A DNA stretch of 64,000 nucleotides from Parietaria judaica. Taxonomy: Eukaryota > Streptophyta > Magnoliopsida > Rosales > Urticaceae. Shown in pieces: positions 36,301 through 46,773 of the stretch (within the stretch, counting starts at the first letter, position 1; every line of letters starts with the position of its first letter). Below the pieces are notes generated by a model. It saw only the letters and a list, made by a program, of their open reading frames with translations, ran no database searches and was not told where the DNA came from. The stretch spans positions 4,936,001-5,000,000 of the forward strand of contig OX940863.1 in the NCBI GenBank assembly GCA_954871525.1, written 5' to 3'. The translations under genes were made by a program, and so were the position numbers.

Positions 36301-37390
36301 AGGCGGTATTCAACTGTCAAACCAATAATCCAAGGAAAGAAGAGTAGAACTAACTGAGAATTGATCAGGACGCCGTTTTTCTGAGGCAAGAAATTGCAAG
36401 CGCATGGCGGCAACTTTCCCGTACTCCTTTAACAATACGTAGCATGTCCAAAAGGTGAAAGCATAAGCCATTACTATATGAGTCCACAATCTGCAGATCA
36501 AGAAAATCTATTACATAAACATTCTAGATAAATAATTCGGAAGCCATTTCATATCACGAAACAAAGATGCTCCTCAACCAAGACGTGCAAGCACAGACCT
36601 ATGGGATTCATTCGGGACATTGGAAATCGAGAGCTTATCGATGTCGCTAGAAGTTCCGTTACTGGCAAGTTCACGCAGCTCCAGGAAGCTGTTTGTCCAA
36701 TTAACTGGCACCAATACAGCCCATGCAAGAATCGCTATTGGAACAAAGATCTTAAGCCTGCACAAGAACCCGAAAAAAAAATAAAAAAAAAATCAAAATC
36801 AAAATCAAAACATAGCTATGATTTAGATACAAAGCCAAACAGAAAGCGGAAAAAAGCGATAACAATTGGATTAATTAAGACCCAAATCTGCTATCATCCT
36901 AAGAAAATCTTTCGAATGATGATAAATCTAGTATCATAAAGCCTCAACTTCTATATACACTTCCTATCTTATCCGAAAAATGTGGCAGAAATCTATCAGA
37001 TTAATAGGGAACTTTCTAAATTGGGAAAGACAACCAACAAACTCGGAATCAAGCAATTATCCAGCAGCGGAGATACCCGATCAAGTAAATCCGCAAGTAG
37101 ACGGCGGAATCGAGGCCGGCGTGGTCGATGAGCTCCGGCTCCGGCATCTTCAGCGCGTCCGGCATCCAGTTCAGGAACCTCAAGTACGACCTGAAGTCCA
37201 GGTTCACGAACCTCCGCACGAACGCGCCGGACCGCGACGGGCTGTTCCTGAGCCCCTTGAGGTACCATTTCGGGAAGTAAACCCGGTCGTTGAAGGGCTG
37301 CAGCCTCAGCACGGCGAACAAAACGAGAAAAATGAAGGCCGTGAGGAGATTGATCGCCGCCGCGAGCCCTATGTCCCTCAGCGTCGCCAT
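33352..37390 (-). CDS. OSCA1: OSCA1 hyperosmolality-gated calcium-permeable channel
   Basis: Plasma-membrane, mechanically or osmotically gated cation channel of the OSCA/TMEM63 family; homologue of Arabidopsis At4g04340 (OSCA1.1). Eleven exons join in frame for 765 residues (Arabidopsis about 772): 37077-37390, 36599-36757, 36355-36490, 36051-36152, 35789-35908, 35629-35709, 35146-35486, 34815-35060, 34133-34457, 33669-33902 and 33352-33591. ATG 37390 opens the typical MATLRDIGLAAAINLL first span. Other landmarks: PEPELIDHAGLDSAVYLR, the cytosolic RRM-like region with NVPPDPDESVSE, NPTVWITEWAPEPRDV, then the pore module (IPYVSLTVRRLL, IMVDGWAGIAGEILML, FNTGEPRIQLYFLLGLVYA) and the C-terminal NLKGYLQNSYIHPVFK plus a KRQSRRNTPLPS tail. 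All membrane spans are uninterrupted. Confidence 0.97.
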
Positions 37391-37724
37391 CAACGCCTGC
37401 AGAAGCGAGCCCTAGCTAGCTCGGCGAAGAAATACGAAGCGACGAGCTCAATGTCACGCTACCAAAATCCACTGAGGCGCTGACCGAAGGAACAAGTTTG
37501 GGAATTCGAATCGCTTGGGAATCGAATCGAAGCAAGAGCTCTGAGGAGGATTATAGCGCACGTTAGAGATTGCAGAGTGATCTTGTTCCCTCTCTCCCTC
37601 GAGTCGAGTCTCGACCAAGAAGAGCAACAGACAAGCATAAATACTTCGGCAACAAAACCTTATTTGCTCCTTAATTTGTCAGTAATAAATCAGAATTAGG
37701 TCCTTCTAATTATTTATTAAATGA

Positions 37725-37758
<34 letters not shown>

Positions 37759-40700
37759 TTGATTGATGGCGAAGTAAAGCCCTTGCGGTGTCGGCAAGGT
37801 CGGCAGTGTAACGTCCAACGGCTACTTTTTTGTGTCTTAGTGGGGGTTTATTGGGAACCTGGACGCTCTTTCCACGCGCCTTTTGGGTGCGTGTTCTTCA
37901 CTTTCAAATTTTCAGGCCACAAAAATACTTGTATTATATTCATGCATAATTTTTTTTTTCAAAATTTATTTAATTACTTTGATTAAGCGGAACTGGAATT
38001 TTAATTTTTTTAGTTTTTTATTCCGGATGCCAATTCCGGCTCTGAAAAAAAAAAAGATTTGTAGGAAATCAAATTTACTTATATTTTAATTAACAGCAAT
38101 TGTATGAAATTATAGTATAATAATTGTAATAAATGTTGAGAGTATATTTAAATAGTATTATCACTTATCTGCCATAAAAATAAAAAGAGTATAACGTGCT
38201 GACATTAACGTTAATATATGCAAAGAAAAGTTGTGTTAAAGCGATTGACGTGATGCAGCGAATCAGGCGTTAACGACGTGTAGGGAAAGCGCGTGGACAT
38301 AGCGTTGCCTGCGCGTGACGCGCTTGGAATTTGACAGCTGGGCCAACTCCGGATTTGGTATTAACTGTGGTGGGACTGGGCTCTAAGATAATCTCTAGCC
38401 AAAGTAATTACGGTAAAACTATTCAATTGCGTCGTCATATATCAACTTCCAATCGCACTGACTAAATTTATAAAATAATAAGAAAGATTACTATTTTCGA
38501 TCGGTTTTTTCTTGTAAAATTCATGGATGAAATCCATAAAAATGTAAAATTCATAAATGTAAGTATTTAATCAGCACAATAAAAATTTAACAACATTGTG
38601 AAAAGCTTAAATACTTTTACCTCAATTACTCTAAAATATATAGTTTAGCAGCACGTGCGAACATAAGGCGTGGCAAGCGTGTAAAGAATTATCGTTCAGT
38701 GTCCTTCGGACAAGGAAAAGCCATATGGGCTGTTGTTTTAGGACCGTGACAAACTTTTCCTATATTTTTGGGCCGTAAATATTTACTCAAAATCCTCATA
38801 ATATAATATTTTATCTTAGTTGAATTTTATGGGGAAAAAATTCAAAAATGCTTAGCTTAGTCTTAATTGAATTTCAATTATTTGGAAAATGAATAACAGA
38901 AGAAAGTAAGATGATGTGTGCGTGTCAACAGTAACCCTAAGCAACCATATTTAATAATAATAACCTTTGTAGTTTTATTAAATAAAATTGGGATTTATTT
39001 GAATAATACATCTATGCGTAATTGCATATTAAATATTAACAATGATTTTCAATGAGAAAATGGATGTAACGTTTTGACAAATTAGGGATATGATTTGATG
39101 GCCTTTTTTTATCATTAATGTGTTGATAAATTAAACGTGGGACCAATTATCTACCAACTTAATTACGTCCAATTTTAAACGTATATATATGATTTATTGA
39201 ATATTGATCGTCTCATTGAATATAAATAATAAAATATCATATTGTATAATTTATATCGACCAACGAGATATGTGATATCAAAGAAGGTAACCTGCTATGG
39301 CCGTATTCAGCTGCCTTTGATTTTATTTTATTTTATTTTATTTTATTTTGCAAAATAAAATGTATTTTGAAAGTAGGAATACTATATAAGTATCAATATT
39401 TTATATATTTATCATGTTTATATAATTATTTTATTTTATTTAATATACATATAAGCATTAAACACACCAACTTCCTCATAGAAAATAAAATTGTATGTGG
39501 GATAGAGAAATAACAAATTATGGGATTCCATAAAGAAGAACAAATAATGATACTACTTTACTTATCAAATCAATCTTTTTGCATAATGTGTTTTAGACGT
39601 AATACATTATAATTTTTAAATTAATATTCAATAAATTAATAAATTTAAAAAATAATCATTATTTTACAAGTCTCGTTATAATTAGTATACTAATTTATTT
39701 AAAATATTGAGGCCCTTCAAGTATTTGAAAATTAATATTTATAAACGCATATTTATTAAATCTTTAAAATTTGGGGCACGAGACGCCAACTTGCTCACTA
39801 TAGCCAGAGTCGGCCCTTACATACAACATACCATACATACAATATATATTATTGACAGTACCATGAGATTACAAAAAATAAAAGACAAGTGCCACCATTA
39901 CGCTGAAATTATCAAATATGATTAAAATCAATTAGCCATCTGTAAAGTATGCTTAATATTTAGCATTAAACTGTAAACCTTATATGTCGATGATATCAAT
40001 AATGACTTGTATAAAAGAAGAAGAAGAAAAGGTAAAATAATTCAATACTAACCGGTCAACAACCACAACACTAGTGCAACAAGATATTATGTACCTAATT
40101 TGTCTTCAAATATTGTATATAGATACTTTATTCATTGTATTATAGTACAATATTTCGATGTGTCATCGAAATTAAAATTTGTCCATATTTGATTCATCTT
40201 TTTTCCCTATAGCAAAACCAAGAGGAAAAAGAATAGCCACTAAAATACTTTTGTATGCTTTTGCATTTAATATGGACTTTATTTTTCTTATCCTATATAT
40301 ATGCCCATCTTTGTCCTTAAAACTGAATATGACGCAATAAAAAGCATATTTTTCTTGAATGGATTTTTGGCTTTGTGATTTAGAATATCTTTATTTGTCG
40401 ACTCAATTGGAAGAATATCGCAATTGGCTCGTAAATCCAACAAGATAGCATTAATTGCATTGAGTGAAGTAGTTAATATCAATCTATACAAGAATGGACC
40501 CAAAAACAAGTATCAATTCAAGGCTAATAGCCTAGTGGTAATTCCACACTACCTCCAATGTGGAGGTCGTGGGTTCGATCCCCACCGCAGCAAAGCTGTC
40601 TTCAAAAAACAAAAAAAAAATTCAAGGCTAATAGTGATGATATTTTTTTTTATTTTAAAAACGGGTGACGCTTTCGGTCAAGGTTACAATGTACTCTCAC

Positions 40701-41482
40701 GTTACTAGATATATTCTGTGTAAGAACATGTGACAATATTAGTCAAGTTTACAAATATGTAAATGGGGCACTCATTGAGTCCCATGGGGGCACTCATTTT
40801 GTCCTCATATTTTTTTGTTTATATTTGTGATATTACAAATATAATCGTTAAATTAATTCTGAATAAATTAATAATTTAAATTAAATTAAATTTTATTCGA
40901 TCTCAATTTTACCTGACATTATTAAATTAACACTCAATAAATTTTCAACATTGATTAAATAATTAAATTCCTTAGCTCCCACAGTCTTAATTTATCAAAA
41001 TTATATTAAAGTCTTTTAAGATGGTAAATGCAGAATTTTATGTTGAATTAAAGTCTAGAAAAAAGGAGTTAGAATATTGAGTTTTGAATACCAAATTTTC
41101 AAAAACTATTTTTAATTTTGAAATAGCTAATTAATTTGATGGTTTTTTTAAAATTGAGATTTCTCGATCTAGATTAATTATTTATTATATCAAATTCTAA
41201 TTTTTTATTTAAAAAGTCGAGACTTTTGGATTTCGGAATTCTAACACCGTTACATACAAGTAGTGAATGCTTAAAAAAGAATATAAACCAAGGATGGAAA
41301 AAAAATTGCGCAGCCCTAACTCTAACCCAAACTCGGCCCAAATAGTCTATTCTATTCACATAAATTACATAAGACAAGAAAAAACACATTATTCAAAAAT
41401 GAATAAAGTCGGAATGAGGAACCAATTGAGTCACAAACACAAGTATAAGTTAAGGTAATATATATATATATGTGGTGAGAAG
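37391..41482. other. 4.1 kb intergenic region upstream of OSCA1
   Basis: No gene seen. It contains the OSCA1 promoter, an (AAT)n run at 37730-37758, a (TTTTA)n run near 39322-39350, and a SINE at 40531-40618. A segment at about 40660-40760 resembles 22285-22395 (both contain GGGTGAC..T..GGTCAAG/GCCAAGATTACA-like phrases), so a shared low-copy repeat is likely. The rest is AT-rich without recognisable structure. Confidence 0.55.
40531..40618 (+). mobile_element. Short tRNA-derived SINE with 16-bp target duplication
   Basis: An 88-bp insertion with RNA polymerase III promoter boxes: TAGCCTAGTGG (box A, beginning in the flank at 40528) and GGTTCGATCCC (box B, at about 40572-40582). It ends in an A-rich tail. 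It is bracketed by perfect direct repeats AATTCAAGGCTAATAG at 40515-40530 and 40619-40634, the signature of L1-type target-primed insertion. It lacks the paired arms of a real tRNA, so it is not a tRNA gene. The perfect duplication implies a young insertion. At under 100 bp it is shorter than typical plant SINEs and may be 5'-complete but 3'-short. Confidence 0.85.
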
Positions 41483-42999
41483 CTATCTTGCTATGATGAG
41501 ATTGAGCATGGCTTGATTGTCATAGAGCGAGGCAACATCCCAATCCTCGGACGTGGCCGATAGTGTCATCAGCGCCACCACTATTGACCGCATGCTTGGC
41601 CTGAGCTGAGGGTTCTCTTGTGTGCACGCTTTGGCCAGCTCTGCCATCTGCAACACAATACAAATTTATGTAGCTATATCCAAAATTAAGGACTAGTTTG
41701 CTAACCTTTATTTTTATGAGCTAATACCTAAAAATATTTGATAATTTAAGGATTGATGGTAAAAAAAAGTAAGAAACTAATTTTACAAAAAAAAAATATA
41801 TATCTATATTTCTAAATGTCATGTGGCATGCTGATATGTCACGTCACGTCACATTATATCACATCACGTCATATGGTGTGTTGCCGGTACGATATTTTTT
41901 GGGTTAACTGTGGCAAAATACTTGGCTTCGATGATATTTACACTTTCTGATACTTATGTTCAAACTTTGACAGCAAATAACTAGAGTAACATAAATGTAA
42001 TTTTAATTATATTTAAATTTAACTCTTCTTTATTCCAAATGTGTCACCAGGAAATAAATTTTGTGTCTTTATAATTGGCACTAATCTCTATTACTACGTA
42101 GATATAAAATTTTAAGTGAAGAGAGTTTTTTATTTAATTTTTTATTAAGTCACGTGATTTGAACTCGATACCTCAAGATATCAATTTTGGTACATGTGCC
42201 AAATGAGCTCGCCTTATTAATTTAACAGTTAGTCTCTTAAACTGTGTCATATCGATATCGGAAATCATCACCTTGCAAACCGAGTCAATCGGATAGTTCT
42301 TGCCGAGCGCCGGATCAACTAGCTTACCGAGAGCTTCCCGCGGATCAGGCCGGCAAATCACATCTTCAAACTGCACAAGATCACACGCCAAGTACATTAT
42401 GTAGTATCATATTTGTCCATCAACGATTCCCAAGGAATAACAAAAAACAAAGAATTAACGAACCAAAGCGACGAGTCCCTTGGATTTGAGAGCAAGGGCT
42501 TCGTTGGTCTTGACCACGGCTTCCTTAGCGGATATGAGCTCGTAAAGAACAACCCCAAATGCATAAACATCCACTTTTGGAGACACGTCTCCATATTGAG
42601 CGTACCTATCAACACACAAAAATTGGACTAATAAAAACAACTACTTATTATAAGGATATAAAGAACAAATTTTCAGAAAGCAAAGCAATGATTCTCACTC
42701 CGGAGGCATGTAACCGAACGTGCCAACGAGGCGGGTGTACGCGGAATTGCTGTTGTACTCCGTCAGTCTAGTCAGCCCAAAATCCGCAACCTTTAAAAGA
42801 AAATAATTTAAATGAATGTATTTATATATAGAAAAAAGGAGTCAAAGCTTTGTCTCAAAATCCGATTTACTTCACTTTCCCGGCAAAAAAAATCTGAAAT
42901 TAGGTTCGGCCATGTCCCGGTTTGTTATTTATTTTCTTCATTTTGAAATTTGTTTGATTTTTTTCATCTGAACAAGTTTGGATGTATTATTTGATTATA

Positions 43000-43039
<40 letters not shown>

Positions 43040-46000
43040 TGATTCTTCGGTGATAATTAGATAAGTATTTTCACCCAAAATTGAATTAAAGTTCCCAGGC
43101 AGGTGCCCTGTTTTCAAAATAATTGGATTTTATAAACTCGGAAAGCCCGGACTGGTCCCGCTTTTTGGTTTACCATAACTTATTAGCTTCTATGTTAGTT
43201 GAAAAATGATGTTGGCAACCTTTGCGTGAAAATTAATGTCGATCAAGATGTTTGGGGGCTTGATGTCGCGGTGAATGTAGACGGGAACCGTGTGCTCGTG
43301 CATGTACTCGAGTCCTCTTGCCGTGTCCAACGCTATTTGCAGCCGAGTCTCCCACGGAAGGGGCTCCAAACCTGCACACTCAAATACAACATCATTCTTA
43401 CATCACTGAAACGGCAATGACATGAAGAGCCGGTTTCGCCGGTTTGCGTAGTTCCTGCTCACCCTCGCCACGCAAATGCTGGCTCAAGTTTCCGTTTTCG
43501 ATGTACTCATAGACCAGCAGCAGAGAGCCCTCCACACAATAGCCTATCAATCGCACCTGCGAAACAACATCGTTTGTTAATACTGAACATAGACATGGTA
43601 TAAGCTCCATAAATTAATATATTAATAAGGTTGTGACCAGATAATTTATTATATTATCTAATTTTTTAATTTATCGAGTATAATTTAATCGAATTTATTA
43701 ATTTATGGAGGTTACTCACCAGGTTCAGGTGGTGAACGCGAGTCAAAACCTGAAGCTCGGCAAGGAATTCCTTCGAGGCTTGCATGTCCATCTTCTTTAT
43801 CGCTGCTTTCTGCGACACGAAACGGCATCGTTGTGAGGAAATAATAGGGTTTATTCGATCTTCCAAACATGAAGAACTGACCTACCTCGCCTCGGAGCTC
43901 GGCGTAGTAAACGGAGCCAAATCCGCCTTGGCCAATCTTATGGGAAAGGCTAAAGTCATTGGTGGCCTTGGCAAGCTCTTCGTACGAGAATTCTACTGAT
44001 TTTCCCATACCGTTTATGCCCGTGGAAGACAAGCCAATGCTGGCTACCAGTTCCGAAGTCTGCTCCGACGTGCTTCGAGAATCTGCTCGTAAAATCAGAA
44101 GTAGGGTTGAAACCGGGACGGCGGGACCCGAAACCAGTATGAGTTAAGGCATTTAGTCCCAGTCGGTCTTTTCCGTTTTTAAAAATCCAGTACCGCCGTT
44201 GTGTAAAAAAATGCTCTTTTCGGTTTTCGGTACTGCGATCGGAAAAAAAAAACCGGTAATCTGTATAAACAAATCTGGTATTTGACATTTTTTTTTATAC
44301 CTGGAACCGGTAAATACCATTATAAAATTAGGACCGGTATATCTATACACACGTTCCGGTTTGTAAAAACGGGTGCCTATACCAAAAAAAAAAAAGGGAC
44401 CAGTCATTATCAGTTTCCGGTTTTTAACCTTAAATACCGGTGCCAATATTGAAATTCGGAACCGGTGGCAAAGGTCCACCCCTGGATTGAACGAGAAACG
44501 GATGAGGATATACCGTGATCAGAAGCTAAAGGGAGCAGAGTTATGTCGGTAAGCTTGCTCCTTTCCCTAAGGCCGAAGGAGAGACCGACCGCCACAACTG
44601 AAGCTCCGGCAACTGCAGCAACTGAGATGGCGGCTATGGCTCCGCCTGAGATTCCTGTTCATAAACACGCCATCTGTCACGTATATTATACCATCCTCAT
44701 GGCCATGGCCATGTCATCATTTGCCATAGAAAAGTTCAAAGCATTCCAACGACCTGTGCTGCAAAGAGTGAAGAAGAGGCAATGCCAATCAGAATTAATA
44801 ACTTTTATTTAATATATCTTGTGATTTAAATATTTTGGAAATACTATATATAACTAAATTTAATATAATCTACCTTGGCTTGAATGGTGGAAAGTTCCCA
44901 TGTTCATCTGAAAGAAAAAAAAAATAGGGAAATGAAATTAAAAGGTTAATTTTTAGAACATCCATGCCACCAAAAATAATTAACCTTTGAAACGAATTTA
45001 ACTAATAGTTTTATCGATTTATATTGCAAGACAAGAGAAGTAAGTGTCAGCTGAGGAAACACATTTGTTTGTTTGCTCTTCTATAATATCATCAACGGTG
45101 GCACAGCTTAATTTTTACAAAAATTGTTTTTAGTTTTAGTTTGAAAAATAAACTGTTTTTTTAAAAAACCGGCAAGTGTTTGGTAAATTGTTTATAAAAC
45201 AGTTGTTGCTAGTAACAAAAACTAATATAGCGTTTGGTAAAAAAAATTATTTAGGCTAAAAAGACTAAATAGACTAAAACCGTACTTTTGTTTTTAGAAA
45301 AAACCAAAAGCTACGAATCCTAGCTTTTACAATTTATGTACAAAAATTCAAAATCGATTTTGTGTTTTTTGGAATAACAATTTTGCCAAACACCTGAAAA
45401 GCGGTTAAATTTATTTATAAACAAAAACAGGGCTAATTAAGTTGTGTCAAACGCACCCAATATGCTTAACTTATAGCTATATAATGGGCCCGTTTGGCAC
45501 AGCTTAATTTTTACAAAAAATGTTTTTAGTTTTAGTTTAAAAAATAAACTGTTTTTGAAAAAAACCGGCATGTGTTTGGTAAATTGTTTATAAAACAGTT
45601 GTTGCTGGTAACAAAAACTGATTTAGCGTTTGGTAAAAAAAAAAGGCTAAAAAGACTAAAATAGATTAAAACTGTATTTTTGTTTTTAGAAAAAACCAAA
45701 AGCTACGAATCCTAGCTTTTACAATTCATGTACAAAAATTCAAAATCGATTTTGTGTTTTTTGGAAAAACAATTTTGCCAAACACCTGAAAAGCGGTTAA
45801 GTTTATTTTATAAACAAAAACAGGGCTAAATAAGCTGTGTTTGACACAGCCCAATATGTATTGTAATAGTTGATACCGCGTTGACCAAGTCAACATAATC
45901 TTGAAAACTCTACATCTTCACTTAAGCTTATGCCTAATGGCTGATTTCTCATGACCATATATAATTAACCATAAACTGTAATAATTATATATATATATAT

Positions 46001-46773
46001 ATACGTATAGAATTTAAAGAAAAAATAAATTTGTTGCTTGAATAATATAACTCAAAATTACTATTTAAGGCTATTTTACGTGGCCTGAACTTGACCTAAA
46101 AATACTAGTTGTGGTTAATCTTATTAATTAGTCTAATTTTTCACTACTAACCTTTGGCCGGTACATAGATTATGCCGGACGTTGAGCCCGGATCCACCCC
46201 GGGATTATACTTCTCAACTAACCGGAGTGGCACGCTGGCCACCGCAGCCACCGTTGACACATTCTCCGGCAGCAACAGAGGGTATGTCATGAACAACCCA
46301 TAATCCCCCGACACGCGCGGGTCGCCGCACGTGCAGTTGACCGTCACGTTGATCCCAGAGCCTTCGGGGATCTTCGTTGGCGGGTACAAATTAACACGCT
46401 TCACCCAGTCCTCGGTGGTGAGGTTCGCAAAAACGGTCTCAGCGATGATGTCGTAGCGGTCGCCTGACCGGGCAGTGTAGGCAAACGTGTGGCCCAGGAA
46501 GTCGCCGTTGATGCATTCGCATGAGAACGGCACGGCCACGCGTGAGCCTGCTGTGACGGTGTCGGGGCTGAGCAGGGTCGGGTTGTGGGCGACAATGAGC
46601 GCGAGGTCTTGGCCGATGAGGGAGGCGACATAGGAGAGGTTTGAGCCGTCCGGGACGAGGAAGGAGGCGAGAGCGACGTTGCAGCCGGCTTTGCACGCGG
46701 CTTTGGCTCTCATCGGAGACAAAAGGACCAAAAGAAGCGTTAGCAAGAGAGTACTCTTCGTTAAAGTGGCCAT
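41483..46773 (-). CDS. CERK1: CERK1-type LysM receptor kinase
   Basis: Plasma-membrane receptor kinase for chitin or chito-oligosaccharide signals. In-frame exons: 46152-46773, 44514-44654, 43886-44082, 43720-43809, 43463-43556, 43220-43371, 42699-42790, 42464-42605, 42272-42370 and 41483-41647, giving 597 residues. Order: signal peptide (about 1-26), ectodomain with CxC pairs ([18 protein letters not shown]) and three LysM regions, one membrane span (about 211-235), then the kinase. Kinase motifs are complete: [13 protein letters not shown] (305-317), K325 in [14 protein letters not shown] with D417, DFG 435-437, and [11 protein letters not shown] with YAQ at 464-466. A second ATG nine bases upstream (46782) is possible. 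An additional 34-nt exon (44874-44907) that fits the family sequence would shift the frame if included; see its entry. Intron 1 carries two tandem MITEs and intron 3 another element. Confidence 0.93.
43000..43040. repeat. (ATT)n microsatellite
   Basis: About 40 bp of uninterrupted ATT trinucleotides in the intron between exons encoding HRD and DFG of the LysM kinase. Confidence 0.9.
44098..44485. mobile_element. ACCGGT-rich hAT-like element in LysM-kinase intron
   Basis: Intron between the transmembrane and juxtamembrane exons. About 390 bp is packed with ACCGGTA, GGTACCG and TTCGGTT variants in both orientations. The possible ends are TAGGGTTGAAACCGGG and, read back from the right, CAGGGGTGGACCTTTGCC. 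No target duplication was matched. The class is inferred from motif density and the YAGGGGTG-like end. Confidence 0.45.
44874..44907 (-). other. Putative 34-nt cassette exon of the LysM receptor kinase
   Basis: Flanked by a good acceptor (TTTCTTTCAG) and donor (AAG|GTAGAT). It would encode [12 protein letters not shown], matching the D-x-x-G-x-Y-x-P-hydrophobic segment found at this place in related LysM kinases. Its 34 nt are not a multiple of three. Joined to the next usable acceptor (exon starting 44654) it shifts the frame and reaches a stop inside the transmembrane exon. Skipping it joins 46152 to 44654 perfectly in frame ([14 protein letters not shown]). Either it is a regulated exon or a decayed one. 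Confidence 0.6.
45095..45458 (+). mobile_element. MITE, copy 1 of the 'GTTTGGCACAGC' family
   Basis: First of two direct copies in intron 1 of the LysM kinase: GGCACAGCTTAATTTTTAC at the left and GTTGTGTCAAACGCACCC at the right. Shared internal phrases with copy 2 include TGTTTGGTAAATTG, AACAGTTGTTGCT and AAGCTACGAATCCTAGC. Confidence 0.75.
45486..45852 (+). mobile_element. MITE, copy 2 of the 'GTTTGGCACAGC' family
   Basis: Second direct copy, 367 bp, only 27 bp after copy 1 and very similar to it. Inverted ends are GGGCCCGTTTGGCACAGCTT and, read back from the right, GGGCTGTGTCAAACACAGCT. No clear target duplication was found, so the superfamily is open. Confidence 0.8.

Noticed and set aside
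40528..40585. tRNA-like promoter boxes suggesting a tRNA gene
   Set aside because: Box A and box B are present, but no acceptor-stem pairing or anticodon arm can be drawn, and the block is bracketed by a 16-bp target duplication with an A tail, so it is a SINE.
44543..44812. Plus-strand frame of 89 codons in the LysM kinase gene
   Set aside because: Antisense of the transmembrane exon; no homology and no start context.
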